A stretch of DNA of 64,000 bases from Aralia elata (lineage: Eukaryota; Streptophyta; Magnoliopsida; Apiales; Araliaceae): the NCBI GenBank assembly GCA_034770075.1, contig CM068379.1, forward strand, positions 15,561,506-15,625,505, given 5' to 3'. Under the pieces are notes generated by a model, which had not been told where the DNA came from, did not search any database, and saw nothing but the letters and a program-made list of their open reading frames with translations. Made by a program: the position numbers and the translations under genes. Below, one piece after another: positions 33,997 to 47,600 of this stretch (within the stretch, counting starts at the first letter, position 1; every line of letters begins with the position of its first letter).

Positions 33997-34835
33997 TAAC
34001 ATATGGTTAATGTATATGATCAGTCTTCTTCTTCTTCTTTTTTCATTTTTTTTCTCCCTTGAGTCGTCCAAAAACAGCCTAGTTATGGTCTTTGACTAAC
34101 TATGAGAAATATACCCATTTTTTCTCCCTTGAGTCGTCCAAAAACAGCCTAGTTATGGTCTTTGACTAACTATGAGAAATATACCCATGTTTAAGAATGC
34201 ACATATAATGTAAGAGTAAATGCTTAAAGTGAGAAATCTTCTTTTCGACTCTTAGACTCCTATTAATCTTGACTCTTAGACTCCTATTAATCTTATCTAG
34301 ACCACTTGTTTTGTTTCATGTCACAAGCTAGGAAAATGTCATATGGTTATTCTTAATATATGCATGGTTAATGTATATCTGTTCTTTTTATTTCTCTGTT
34401 GATTGTCCAAAACCCCTAGTCATAGTGTGTTAACCATATATGACAAGTACTCACTAATTCTAGGAAATGCATATGTAATGTATAAGTTTAAACCCTTTTT
34501 ATTAATCTTAATTAATTATCTAGATAGGCTGCTTGTTTTGTTTCAGGACACAAGCTAGGAAAATGTCCTATGGTTATTCATAATATATACAGGTATTGTA
34601 TATCTATATATCTTTTTCTCTCTTTAGTGAATATTGCTATAAAAAAAACACCTAGCTATAGACTATTTATTATTAGGAGAAGTACCCATGTTATATATAT
34701 ATATATAGCTAGTATATAAGATTAAACCCTATTAAATCTTTTAGCTAGACCACTTGTTTTCTTTCATGCCACAAGCAAGTATGCCACAAGCAAGTAAAAG
34801 GTCATATACATGGTTATTCAATTCATAAAATATGG
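33780..34835. repeat. Degenerate tandem array, unit about 220-280 bp, about 4 copies
   Basis: Each copy repeats the order: CCTAGTTATA or CCTAGTCATA, GAGAAATACCCATG or similar, GGAAATGCATATG, TTTAA(A/G)CCCTATT, CTTGTTTTGTTTCATGTCACAAGCTAG and ATATGGTTATTC or ATGGTTAATGTATAT. Copies begin near 33800, 34100, 34420 and 34640. A younger 70-bp duplication lies within it: 34051-34120 and 34121-34190 are almost identical. A (TA)n tract at about 33945-33992 interrupts the first copy. I do not recognise an origin. Confidence 0.7.
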
Positions 34836-35604
34836 TTTGTCCTACTTTTTGTTTGGCTAGCTACTTAATTAGTCAAGTCAGCTTTACCGATATTTTTAAA
34901 TACGGATACATGTATATCTATATTTATATTTAAAAATAAAATTTGATATTCGTATTTATATCTATATCTGATAGATATACAACATAAAATATTGATATAT
35001 ATTCGTATCTGACGAATAATATTTAAATATATATATTATCCGTATATGTTTTAAATAAATATATCAAATATTTGCATATCCGTACATATCTGTATCTGCA
35101 TTCGTTCAAAATAAAATTTTAAAACTTTTATTTTTTATTTTGTTTTATTTTTTGCACAATATTATTAATAACCAAAAAAATGTTTACTTTATCAAATAAA
35201 AATTAAAAATAATGTACAATAAACCAAATAAAATAATAAAACTATATATAATATTCATATGTAATTCTTTTATATCGTATATCATAAAATAGACATAAAA
35301 AATGTATAATCAATTGATGTTAACACTTTGTTATATTGTATACAAATATTAAATGAGAGATTTATACATGTATATGTATGTATATATGTGTGTGTGTATA
35401 TATATATTGATATTACAAATACAGATATTAACGGATATGAATATGTATATATCCGTATTGGTATCCGTTTTGAACAAATACAAATATGGATAATATTTGA
35501 TTTGACTCAAATACGCATAATATTCGCTTTGAGGCCAATACAAATACGAATTACGAATATAGGATATTTTAAACTCTATTTACGGTCTTATTTTGAGGAA
35601 ATGA

Positions 35605-35650
<46 letters not shown>

Positions 35651-35826
35651 TATTCATACTAATGGGATTTGGTTCAACAAGAAAATATATGATATAGGTA
35701 CACTTGACAGATAGCTAGAGAAACTGAAGCAGATGAGCTTAGCATCATCTGGCATAGGCTTAGAGTGGGGTTTCTTAATTTTAACATGATGATGATATTG
35801 ATCAACTCATAGCGTTCTCTCTCTAT

Positions 35827-35873
<47 letters not shown>

Positions 35874-36443
35874 TGAGCTAGCTGCAGGCGGGGGTTAATG
35901 ATGAGAAATATGGATTGTGGAGAAAGTAAAGTGTGAGCAGAATGAGCAGAAAGAAAGGGAAGAGGGTAGTAGTTATCATGATGATAGCTTCTGCTGCTGG
36001 AGAATCTCATACTACAACCATGACTGGACCACTCTATTTCACTCCCTCTCTCTCATCTTCCTTCTCTCTCTCTATATATATATGTATAATATAACAACAA
36101 TAGCTAACAAATTTACAATTTAAATTTCTCCATTTACGCTATCTTCAAAAATAAAATTTGCATATTAGGGGTAATGTAGAAAAATAAATAACTTATTCTC
36201 TTAAGAAGTTGTAAACGATAAATAAAGTGGAATAAATTTTTTTTTTTAAATATTATTATAGAATAGAGAGAGTAATAGCTAAGATAGTTTTTGAATTTAT
36301 TTAGTTCCTAGTGTTTATAATTTTTGTAGTACTAGTTATATGCGCCAAAAGCACCTTACCATTTTTGATAATGTCCGTTTGAATCCAATTAAACGTTGCA
36401 TTAGTGAATTAAATAAGCTTAATAAGAAATAAATTGATGTTAG
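34836..36443. other. AT-rich intergenic DNA with TA/CA microsatellites
   Basis: Microsatellites lie at about 35607-35650 (TA then CA) and 35828-35871 (TA). Between 34885 and 35580 the words CGTATTTATATCTATATCTG, ATCCGTAT, ATTCGTATCTG and their complements recur, giving a fold-back, repeat-like region. A short CTCTCT-rich stretch is at about 36040-36075. No gene is supported. Confidence 0.55.
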
Positions 36444-36874
36444 TGTTCGGATATAAATCTTTATGAGCCTGATTGGGCTCCTTATCTTGGGCTCGGCCCA
36501 AAGGCCCATCATGCTTAGCAGATTATAAGAGGACTCCCTAGTCCGAAAAGGCTTGTGCTAGAATTCTAAGCCAATATAATACTTCTATTGGTTCAAGGTA
36601 ATTGAATCTGGGTCCAATAAGGATTCTGGGCAGAACACTCCTAATAGGAGTAGTAAGTAGCCAAGTGAATCTTATAAATACCCAAAGAACAATGAAGGCA
36701 AAGTATGAGATATTTTACCCTACTAAATATTGAACCTCCGTTGTTAACATACCTTAAGCTTGTTACTTACTCTTACACCGGAGGAGTCCACAAACGGCCC
36801 AAGCCGTTGGGACTTTTGTGCAGGTACACATCCGACGAGTTGGTTGAACCCGCGGACAAAATCAAGCGTTAACA
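36444..36874 (+). repeat. 5' LTR of the TRIM-like element
   Basis: 431 bp, TGTTCGG...TTAACA. A TATAAATA box lies at about 36673, consistent with an LTR promoter. Confidence 0.88.
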
Positions 36875-37234
36875 TTGGCGCTAGAAGGAGGGCACTTTTA
36901 GTAGTAATCTCTGTTTTTAATCAAAACGATTCACATGACGACTTCACGATCACAACAAAGACACCCTCAAGGATCCCAAGGAGCATCCCTCTTCGGCTCA
37001 AATACAAAAAAGCACTTGAAGAGGGAATACCCTCGGTCTGATGCCTTCGAGAATCCTTAGGAGCATCTCTCTTCGGGTCAACGCTTTCGGGCACCTGAAG
37101 AGAAAGTGCCCTCGGTTTGACGCCTTCGGGATCCCGAGGAGATCGATTTCCTTTCAGTAATCCAAATTTATGAACTGTTAGAGCTTCCAGTTTACTCCCC
37201 AGTACATGTCTCATACTAAGGGAGTAGGAGGCAA

Positions 37235-37665
37235 TGTTCGGATATAAATCTTTATGAGCCTGATTGGGCTCCTCATCTTGGGCTCGGCCCAAAGGCCCAT
37301 CATGTTTAGCAGATTATAAGAGGACTCTCTAGTCCGAAAAGGCTTGGGCCAGAATTCTAGCCAATATAATACTTCTATTGGTTCAAGGTAATTGAATCCG
37401 GGTCCAATAAGGATTCTGGGCAGAACACTCCTAATAGGAGTAGTAATTAGCCAAGTGAATTCTATAAATACCCAAATAACAATGAAGGCAAGGTATGACA
37501 GATTTTTACCCTACTAAATATTTGACCTCCATTGTTGACATATCTTGAGCTTGTTATTTACTCTTACATCGGAGGAGTCCACAAATGGCCCAAGCCGTTG
37601 GGACTTTTGTGCAGGTACACGTCCGGCGAGTTAGTTAAACGCGCGGACAAAATCAAGCGTTAACA
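37235..37665 (+). repeat. 3' LTR of the TRIM-like element
   Basis: Same length as the 5' copy, with the same termini. Preceded directly by the purine-rich tract. Confidence 0.88.
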
Positions 37666-37670
37666 GTTAG

Positions 37671-38248
37671 ATAAATAAATTTTTAGAGCACTTTTGAAAT
37701 TACAAACACACTAAACATTCTTTAATCAAAGAAGCACTAGCTATATGATCACTAAATTTTATATAGTTCATTATAAAATCAGACATTCACAACATTTTAG
37801 AATGCGTTTAAATTTACAAATTAACACATCAAATATTACAGTTTATTACAAACTAAGACATCCATTAAAAGAGGAATGAAGTTTTGAAGGGTACGTTGAA
37901 ATTTCTAGTTGAAATTTTTATTTCAACGCAAACAAACAATGTTTACTGTACATAGTACAATGTTTCATTACACTGTTTACACTAAAATGAGAAGTCTTAC
38001 ACTGAAAATATCACCCCCTTTTGAAACACATGGAATCATTTTATCTATCAAACATGCATTCTGGTCTCTGGCTGATTAGAAGGGAATATAGTATACCATC
38101 AATGCGGGTCTAGGAAGGACATTTTTATGCTGCATGGCTACTAGCAAAGAAAATAACCTAGCTAGCTAGCTAAGCTATAGGGACCACCTTCAAGATCTCC
38201 TCAATATCAATTGGATTCCTTCCTTTCCTTTCCATAGTACATGCATAC

Positions 38249-38283
<35 letters not shown>

Positions 38284-38650
38284 TCTGTAATATCTGTTGT
38301 CTATGTGTACTGGATGAGCGTGCACAATATACATAGAGAGGGAGAATGGGCAGACCAACTTTAATTTTTCCTTTTCCTTTTCTTTTCCTCTCTTTTTCCC
38401 TGGAAAAATTCTAACAAAGGCTGGCTGATCAACTCATCAACTAGGGGAATGTTTCTGTAAAACTCTCTTTTACACACGCTCACACAGAATATATATATAT
38501 ATATATTAATATATATATATATATATATGTATGTATATATGTTAAAAAGTAGATTCGATTAACAGCCTTATCAGTTTAATACTTTAATTATTCTACCCTC
38601 TACCCTCCATTACTCCAGGCTTCGTTCAATTTCATTTCTCTCTTCACATA
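37671..38650. other. AT-rich intergenic DNA with microsatellites
   Basis: (TA)n tracts lie at about 38248-38282 and 38488-38528. Pyrimidine-rich sequence is found at 38368-38400. No gene is supported. Confidence 0.55.
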
Positions 38651-38881
38651 ACTTTTTCTTTTTCTCCTGAAGTAGATAGATACGATCCATGTTAAGGGGG
38701 GCATGTCTATGCTTGGACCATAACTGGTGTTAAATTTATAAAATGGAACCAAGTTTAGTATATAAACTTTTTCTTTTTCTCCTGAAGTAGATAGATACGA
38801 TCCATGTTAAAGGGGGGCATGTCTTTGCTTGGACCATAACTGGTGTTAAATTTATAAAATGGAACCAAGCCTAGTATATAA
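38651..38881. repeat. Tandem duplication, 115-bp unit
   Basis: Copies at 38651-38765 and 38766-38881 begin ACTTTTTCTTTTTCTCCTGA and include GATACGATCCATGTTAA and ATAACTGGTGTTAAATTTAT. They differ at only a few positions. A third partial copy of the TTTATAAAATGG(A/C) end follows at about 38890-38930 and at 39012-39040. Confidence 0.85.
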
Positions 38882-41272
38882 AAACATCAAATTTATAAAA
38901 TGGACTCAAAATCTAATATATAAAGGCATGCTCAGAAGAAATCTAGAGTTAAAAAATGGGTATTGGCCCCCTTGATAAGTGGTACTAGTTAAGAATAACC
39001 AGCTCTGATATCATGTTAGATTTATAAAATGGCTCAAAGTCAAGAATATAAAAACATCAAACTCTCTAATTCAAAATTAATTGGTTAAGAAGAGTTGGCC
39101 CAAGTCATTATATACTAGACATAATTTTTCAAGGTATTCAATGTGAGACAAAATATATACTCTAACAATTGAGTTATAATATTGTTGAATTCTTCAATAA
39201 TTTAAAGGGTTGAAATAATTTTGAAAAGGCATAATTTAAGAAATAATTAAATCACTTGAAACATTTAGTAATTTTTAAATACTAATCACGCGTCTAAAAT
39301 TTAGCAACAAATCTACTGTACCAAAGGTTAGCCTTGGCGTAGAGGTAGAGGCTTCAGCACATTTCAGAGGTTTTCAAAATTAATCAAGGTGTTATATAAA
39401 GAATGTATTAAGTTTAACTAAAATTTTAAAATAATAATTTAAACTCTTAAACGATGAGACCTGACAATATATGGATGATGTATCAGGTTTACGCACGTCT
39501 AGGAAGATATGAAATTATATGGAATCGTACAATTTTGCCCCAAGTTTGTCATTAATGCACTTTCATTCACATTTTTGGCTTTATCACTATCATTAATTAA
39601 TTTGACACTTGTAAGAAACTTTTGTGTAAAATTTTCTCTTGTATGAGTTAATTTATTAGTGTTCGTTCTTTTTCTTGTTATTCGTATCTGATGCCTAAAT
39701 ATATAATTTATTTGTAATTGAAAATTAATTACTCATATATAGTGAAATCTATTTATTCTGTATACATTTTTACTTCAAAGAATTATTAATTATGATAAGT
39801 TCAGCATTCATATTATGAAACTTACAATTATTTGAACAAGATCTGTGTAGTACTGATGAGAAGTAATTCAAAATCGTTGAACACGAGCATTCATATTGAT
39901 GAATTATGATATAATCGATACAAAGGATATTTATGTATTACTAGCTTTCTTGCAGGGGTAGGTATAAATATAATATTAATTTTGATTGTGATTCATTTAA
40001 TTTTTTAAAAAATAATAAAATGTGTAACTAATAGTAATTTGTAGATAATTTATAATTTTAAAATTTACTAACTTTATATCAATTTTGAGTTTAAAAATAT
40101 TTTACATTAACATTAAAAAAGTCAAAATTAATCCGGTATTTTGAAACGGAGGTATATTAATTTTGAGTTCTTGTAATTGTTAAATTCAGCTAACATCCAA
40201 ATGCCATGCATGAAGGTGCTAACGGGAATTGGTATTCCAATGATAAAGTATAAAACACTGACGTCGAAAATCTCAATTGACTCGGTACGTACGGTTAGAA
40301 AACAACTCAGTTCATTTTATAATATCGTTTCAAAAGCACTTGGATTCCAAGATATAGCTTAAAAACATTGGCAGCCTGCCTGTGTGGGTGTGGGAATATC
40401 CTCAAAAGCTCACTCAATGGAGCAAGACTAATGGAGATTTTGAAGACAGATTCCACATAATCCACCATGTACATTATCACCATATGTTTGGCAACGCAAA
40501 TTTGAGCATTATTCACCATTGTTGTTATAAATAAGACTAAACAAAGGTCCATGGAATTTTTCTTATAACTGAACAAAAAAGGTCAAAAATCTTAAATATA
40601 CGCTTATGTGTACATTCTAAAATAATTTCAATAGACAGGATCCTAGGGAAGCTATGAAGAACACAAGCATCCTTGCTTCCCAGTCCTATTTATTCATCGA
40701 AATTTGTATCATTTCCTTTTTCTTGTTCAGATCCGTACTTTAATTGTGTCAATGGACATTGTCAACTAAATGTTCAAATCTAACATGCATCTGGGTATAT
40801 ATCTTCTTCCACATGAAGCAGCAAATATGTTTTTTGTAACTACTATCCTTGTATCTTGGTACAATCCTAAAGAATATCTTCCCGAAGGATGTAATAATCA
40901 CTCTTCAAATACAAGAGCGCTCAAGAAAGCATAAATTTGGAGTAATTACTTGTCTCACCTTCATTCTCTTGTAAGCATAAATTGGACTCGGAAAGTCCAA
41001 TTGATCATATGGCAACGACTGCAACCACCAATGACTGCATAAAATCGAGAGCATAAATTGATGAGTTTATGAAAAGAACTCCCCCTAACACAATGGGGAG
41101 TCCAACATACCTTTCCAGTTGACAATTACATTTTAAAGAAATGTAGGCAGGTGCAACATGAATTAATTGACTTACTCTACCAGGCATGCATCAATGATCT
41201 CAAACTTGTTGGGCTTAAAGAAACCCTTTAATTTGGTCAATCAATAAAGATTAAATCAAGAGAATGCTTTGA
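38882..41272. other. AT-rich intergenic DNA
   Basis: No gene is supported. A MITE-like remnant lies at about 39970-40155 with right end TATTTTGAAACGGAGGTA. At 39325-39365 the words TTAGCCTTGGCGTAGAGGTAGAG resemble the box A region of a plant SINE, without a clear box B or tail. Confidence 0.5.
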
Positions 41273-41280
41273 GACCTACC

Positions 41281-41405
41281 CAGTGGCGAAGCCAGAGAAT
41301 TTTGTCAGTGGGGTCAAAATTATTACTAAGCTATAAAGAATTTGGCGGGGGTTTGGGGACAGCGCCCCCGAGCCAACTTTTTTTAATACTTTTATACTTT
41401 CGGAT

Positions 41406-41461
<56 letters not shown>

Positions 41462-41849
41462 CACACTATATGACAGTGACAATATAATAAGTAATAATAT
41501 ATTATATGTATAAACTATATTGACTTATAATAGATTTTTTTTAATCACAAGTGTTCATAAGTAATTAATTCATTAATTATTTTTAAAAATAATATAAATT
41601 AGATTATTATTTAGTTTAAAATATTATAGAGAGATATACATATATATATGAGTCATATGTGGTTAAAATTTGACTGACAAAGTTATAAATTTTTAATTTG
41701 ACCCCGTATAGTAGAAAATTTATAAAATTTTAGTGGGGTCAATTTATATATAATACTTAAAAATTTTAAAATTTACCTTACATTATAAAATAATTTTTTT
41801 TTCAGTGGGGTCAATTGACCCCACAATACTCTACCTAGCTTCGCCACTG
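41281..41849. mobile_element. Non-autonomous hAT element, copy 1
   Basis: GACCTACC flanks both ends (41273-41280 and 41850-41857), an 8-bp TSD. Termini are CAGTGGCGAAGCCAG on the left and CTAGCTTCGCCACTG on the right. Near the left end it has GGGGGTTTGGGGACAGCGCC and a (CA)n(TA)n tract at 41408-41460. No transposase. Same family as 57782-58525. Confidence 0.93.
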
Positions 41850-41914
41850 GACCTACCAACATATATAAACATGTTTGCTTAGCTCACAGATACCTTGTTT
41901 TGTTGTTACCTATA

Positions 41915-42290
41915 CACTACAAGAAAAACGTGTAATTCCGACGGAATATTCCGTCGGAAATTTTGCCGGAAATAACGTCGTCGGAGATAAGTCCGTCGAA
42001 ATTTCCGTCGAAATAACATTATCTCCGACGGACTATTTCCAACGGACATTTCATCGGATATAAGCTTTTCTCGACGGAATCCAATCCGTCGAAAATAAGT
42101 CTGTCGTTGTTACCTTGCCACATGGTGCTTCACGGGTCGCCAACTAAGAAGTTAGTTCTGACGGAATGTCCGTCGGAAATAAATCTCTTCCGTCGGAAAT
42201 ACAAATTTTTTTTATTAAATAATGACACTGAATTCCGACGGAACTTCCGTCGGAAATACCGTATTCCGTCGAAAATAACATTTTTTTAAA
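41915..42290. repeat. Left subterminal repeats of the CACTA element
   Basis: Motifs such as TTCCGACGGAATATTCCGTCGG (written here as TTCCGACGG and CCGTCGGAA) recur about a dozen times in both orientations. In En/Spm elements such subterminal repeats bind the TNP1/TnpA protein (established knowledge). Confidence 0.85.
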
Positions 42291-42543
42291 TAAATTATTT
42301 GTTTTTTCAATTTTCCAGGTTTTTAAACCCTATTTTTGTACCTGTAACCTGCTTTATCCCAACAACACATATATTACAATACATGTAGCCTCTTAACAAG
42401 AACAACATACATCATAATCAACTCAGCGTTAAAAACTATAAAAATTAACTGATTCTGTCCCGAAATACATTCAAAACTAAAGAATATTACATCGATTTAC
42501 AAAGAATCAAACTAAACTTTATAATATATGATTTACAAAACAA

Positions 42544-44558
42544 TTAAGTAGGTTTTAAATACAAAACACCTAAGCAAACTAAACTACATATATAACATGG
42601 GCATGAACTATGGTGTATGCAAAGTAACGTCATCATCCCCTCTGTCGCCGTCGCCATCGCCACCATGTTGATACAATTAAAAATATAACTCATTAGTCCG
42701 TATGAAAGAATTATTTGAATAACATGCAGATTAAAAAAGTAAAAGTAATTATAATATACCTGAGTAGGCGGGGGCTGGCTCCCAACCGGGCCAAAAGCCT
42801 CCGATAGTAATGTCACCACCAACCGGAGTACCTCATCGCGTATCGCGACGAACTGCTCATGCGGGATACCCGTACTATCGACGGTGGCCCCTGCTGCAAT
42901 ATCCTGGCCGAGCTGGTGAAGGAGAGCTCGGCTGGGCAACTCCTGACGACGGATGACCGGATCCGTACGGAACGTCTCCGACACCGCCGCCATGACCATC
43001 TGGAAAATCTCGTCGTCCAGGCCAGCGCCTGTATGAGATGGTCCAACAGAAGCTCTCGGGCGCTGACGCTGGCTAGAGCCTGCGCAAATAAATATATCAT
43101 TACTAATAATATATGCAGTTACTTAATCTTAACTAATTCGAAATAATATTACCTCCAGGTAATGTATATGCTAGTACCCTCGGCAATCCCAGCACTCGAT
43201 ATCTGCTGGTACTGCTAGTAGGGGGATCCTGAGCCGCGACCCATAGTGCCAGCTCCTCATCCCGAGATAATTCAATCTCGGGAGGAGGAACGGTGGAATC
43301 TAACGTCTCAGAATCCCCCCTAGCCGCCTGCAACTCAGCTACACGCTGGTCCCGACTAGCCTGAAATCGGTCCTGTAATTTATGGCTTATACGTAAGCTA
43401 AGTGTAACATTTTATGAACTAACTACTATTAAACATTACGTAAAATTACGATTACACTTACCCGTATAGCTAATGCTGCGGGAGACATGGTAGAATCCTT
43501 TGGTGTGTGGGCTCTATCCCAAAACTCTAACATAGAAGGAGGTCGGCCTAAGCTCTGTCGCATGGCCTAATAAATACATTCATAAAGTAGTTATGAAGTT
43601 TACTTGTGAGAAATGAGTAACTAAACAACTAAGTATATGACACTTACCGATCTCGCCTCCTCAAAAGACTGCGAGCCAGTAGTGTGTACGACTCGGAGCT
43701 GACAACGGTTCTTCTTCGCCTGCTCTGACTTCTTCTTGAAGTCGTCAGCATCCCAGTACGTACACATAGCCTCCCAAACGGCATCAGAGACTATGCGGGG
43801 CTGGTTATCTCTAATCGTGGTCCCGGGCTGGTCGTCAACTGCCCGGGCTGCCCTCTGTCACATCTCATACAGCCAGCCGGCGTAGTTCTTGGCGATGTGT
43901 GCAATAACAACATTATCGCCGGCTGCCTGAGAGATGCCCTCATCATATCTAAAATATTTCTATAACAAAAGTTTAAAAGTTAGTAACCATTAAATTATTG
44001 GGCAACGTCTATTTACGTATAATTTTCAAATTTATAAGAAAATGAACTTACGTGAAACTCCCGCAAGACAGTGACCATAAACGGGGGATCGTAAAGGCTG
44101 TACTTGCTGAAGCGCATACACCCAGTCGGGAGGTGCGTCAGACAGATAGCGTGTATGGTCGCCTTAGCGACCGCGTCTAGAATACTACAGTAAAAACAAT
44201 TGAATATTGTTACTTTAAATTTTTAATGCAACAAATTATATAAATTTAACTCTTTATTTTTAAGTCATAGTAGAATACTTACTGGGAAGAGTCGACATCC
44301 ACTCGGACTATGTGTGGAACTGTCGGTGGACGACCGAAGAGACCAAGGTTAGTCTGTCGGTCTCGTCGACGACGAGCATCTGTATGTATATTATAAAACT
44401 TTAGTCAAAATACATAAACTAATGCATATTGAGATATATAACACGTTAACACGAATCAAACTACTTACTAGCTCCTAAGACGAGCCTCCAGCCTGGCTCG
44501 CGTCTCCGGATCCTGATCGGCCCCCGCCGCGACGACCGCTACCGCTATTTCTAGCCAT
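42544..44558 (-). pseudogene. TNP1/TnpA-like gene of the CACTA element (PF03004-type)
   Basis: A multi-exon gene on the - strand downstream of the transposase gene. Start region near 44558 reads MARNSGSGRRGGGRSGSG. Recognisable blocks are VVIAHIAKNYAGWLYEM and AMCTYWDADDFKKKSEQAKK then LRVVHTTGSQSFEEAR (about 43900-43650), typical of plant transposase (Ptta/En/Spm). Then follow GRPPSMLEFWDRAHTPKD (about 43560-43490), a QDRFQASRDQRVAELQAARG segment, and an exon at about 43000-42770 (AVSETFRTDPVIRRQ). Small introns with GT-AG borders separate the exons. In-frame stops near 44477 and 43860 suggest decay. By analogy it binds the subterminal repeats. Confidence 0.75.
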
Positions 44559-44639
44559 AAATGTGCTACTGAAATAACGAAAATATAAGATATTAATATT
44601 ATTTAAATATAATATATTAATATTAAATTATTTACTGAT

Positions 44640-47600
44640 TTAAAATACGTTTAGAGGTTGTACGTCGTCAAACCCATCAGATTTAACATCAATATCATTA
44701 TCGGATTCAGTCTCTTCCTCCTCATCATCATCGATATCAGATTCATTGTCGTTATCATCTTCAACGATAACGTACTCATGCACAACCTCCAAATCATCTA
44801 CTTCCTCATCGTCGGGTACGTCAACCACATCATTTGTCATCACATCTTCATCATTTAGCTGCACCTGCCTGGGATTGCTAACATCTTCTTGCAACGCCTC
44901 ATCCATCCCCAACATATTAGCATTATCAAATTCATGTGTTTTCGTTGTGACAACTGTATACCAGGGGCTTCTACTATTTACGACATTAGGAGCGTAGTAC
45001 ACTTGAGTCGCTTGACTGGCTAACACGAAAACGTCATTAGAGTTGAGCTTTGACTTGATATCTACTGTGATGATTCTATTACGATCAACTTTAACACCTT
45101 TTTCAGTATCAAACCAGTGACACTTAAATGTAACTACCTTTTTACCTCCAGGATAATTAAGCACAAGTACATCCTTTAGACGTCCATAATAATTGGACTC
45201 AGAATCATTGTAACAGCTTCCCAACACCACAACCCCAGAGTTTACTAATGTGAGTTCATTCAAGTTGTCGACCTTAAATCTGTACCCATTCACGATGCAT
45301 CCAGGAAAAGAACAAACAACCTTGGCAGGACCACGTATGATATCTCTAAAACGCTCAGAAATGTTCTCTGCATCAACCCTTGTCTGAAACCACTGTTGGA
45401 AAGTTGCAGTAGTGAGTGCTTCCAACTGTGCAGCAGTTAAATCCGGGTTAGAAGCATACGCTTCCTCTTCGAATGAACTGAAATAATAAAAAAATAGCTC
45501 AATATATAAGTTGATTACGCTTATAATTTATATTAGCTGTGACATATAACAATCCATACTTTATGTATGACGATACTTCTGGCATATTTAGAAGCACATA
45601 TGTGGATACTATCTTCAATTCTTTGTCGCTTAAGTAAGTCATCGCCTCATGGCCAAATGGTTTAGTCGGATATGTGAATACAGCTAACTCATTGTCTGCA
45701 TGAGATTGGGGACCGATGACCTCATTCCTACTTAAACGATTGTGCTTTGTTGAGACAACATCGTCAAAATACAATGAGCAGAAGTTGACAAGCTCTTCCT
45801 CCGTATAGCGTTCGGCAATAGAACCCTCAACATGAGCTTTATTTTTCACTTTCTGCTTTAATCGACGCATATACCTACAGATATTGTATTTTAATATTAT
45901 TATTATTATTAATATGAGTATATGCAATTTGTAGATTATATTACCTCTCAAAAGGATACATCCACCGATATTGCACCGGACCGCCAAGTTTAAGTTCATA
46001 CGGTAGATGAATAGGCAGATGTTCTATCGAGTCAAAGAACCCTGGGGGAAAAATCATTTCGAGCTTGCAAATGGTATGCACAATATTGTTCTCCATCTGC
46101 TCCACATCACTATACCTTATTACAGTTGAGCATAGATCCCGAAAGAAATTTGAGAGTTCGGTCAATGCAACCAACACCTTTCTGGGTAACATCTCACGAA
46201 ATGCAATTGGCATCAACTTCTGCATAAATACATGACAATCGTGACTTTTGAACCCATTAATCTTTAGCTGCTCAACATTACTGCAACGAGATATGTTAGA
46301 AGCATATCCATCTGGAAGCTTTAACCCACTAACCCACTTGCACACGTCTTCAACTTGTTGCTTAGTAAGACAGAATTGAGCTTTAGGTTTTGAATTGTTA
46401 CCGCGAAGCCACAACTCCGCCCTGATGTTCAGTGCCTCTAAGTCTTTTCGGGCATTATCATTGTCTTTTGTTTTACCACTCGCATCTAACACGGTGTAAA
46501 ACAAATTCTCAAAAACATTCTTTTCTATATGCATGACATCAATACAATGACGGACGAAAAGTGTGACCCAGTACGGCAACTCAAACCATATGGAGACGTG
46601 TGTCCAATTATGAGTCTTCCCATACCCAAATGCTCTCAGTTTACTGTGTCCCTTGCCTAGCGGTGGAAATGTCAACTTGTTCAGCCAGGTCAAGACCTCG
46701 TTGCCCGATAGTCTACCAACAACCCCCTCTTCTCTGTCTTTCTGTTGAACTGTGCAGACATCTTTCTGTAATTATGATCAACATGCAAGAATCTACGAGT
46801 TATTCCAAAGAAACTATATTTTCGCCCATGCTGCAACCGATGACCTTGCACATCCCCCATACACACTGGACATGACAGCTTCCCGTGAGTCGACCAACCA
46901 CTAATCATCACAAGAGGCAGAAAGTCAGTGATAGTCCACAACAAGGCTGCCTTCATCAAAAAATTCTTGCCGATCGATTTATCATACGTCTGGACCCCCG
47001 TCTCCCATAGCATCTTTAGTTCATCGACTAACGGCCTGAGGTACACATTTATGTCTTTTGTAGGACTCTTATCACCAGTATGAGTAAAGTCAAGAACAAA
47101 TACGGATCCCTCATGCACATTGACGGTAGAAGATTATAAGCTATCATTATGACTGGCCAAACTGAGTAAGGCTGACTAAAATTATTAAAAGGGAAAAATC
47201 CATCTGTAGCCATGCCGAGCCTCACATTCCTAACTTCCTCCGCAAATTGTGGAAAATTTTCATCAAATTTCTTTCATTCATCTCCATCTACAGGATGTGT
47301 CAGTTGACCAGGCACGACGTCTCTTGTTCTATGCCAACGCATATGATGAGCCGTGTGAGACGACATGAATAGCCGTTGCAGCCTCGGCGCAAGAGGAAAA
47401 TACCGTAGGATCTTCTTGGGCACATGTTTCTCTTTCCCCCCTACGTTTTGTCACCTTGTACCGAGGTAAGTTACATATAGCACACTGCACCTTATCTCTG
47501 TCCGTCCCATAGTATAACATGCAGTCCTGCTCACAAGCATCGATCTTCTGATAACCCATATTCAACCCCTTTACCATCTTCTTCACTTCGTAATAGCTCG

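Larger units (their letters stand above)
36444..37665 (+). mobile_element. TRIM-like LTR element, complete
   Basis: Two 431-bp LTRs (36444-36874 and 37235-37665) flank a 360-bp interior. GTTAG occurs on both sides (36439-36443 and 37666-37670). LTRs start TGTTCGG and end GTTAACA. The PBS-like word TTGGCGCTAGAAGG begins immediately after the first LTR, and a purine tract (AAGGGAGTAGGAGGCAA) precedes the second. The LTRs differ at roughly two dozen sites, so it is not very recent. The interior has two tandem copies of an 80-85 bp unit (CTCTTCGG...CCCTCGGT(C/T)TGA) and no gag-pol. It must have been mobilised in trans. Confidence 0.9.

Noticed and set aside
35328..35714. 128-residue frame rich in Ile and Tyr
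   Set aside because: Built on TA, TG and CA microsatellites and TATATC repeats.
35735..35760. Resemblance of TTAGCATCATCTGGCAT to a miR172 star strand
   Set aside because: Too few matching positions and no paired mature strand nearby.
36760..37292. Frames within the TRIM-like element
   Set aside because: They cross LTR and tandem repeat borders and have no gag or pol similarity.
44658..44997. + strand frames opposite the acidic tail of the TNP2-type gene
   Set aside because: Complement of Asp/Glu codons gives Ser/Ile-rich frames; no independent evidence.
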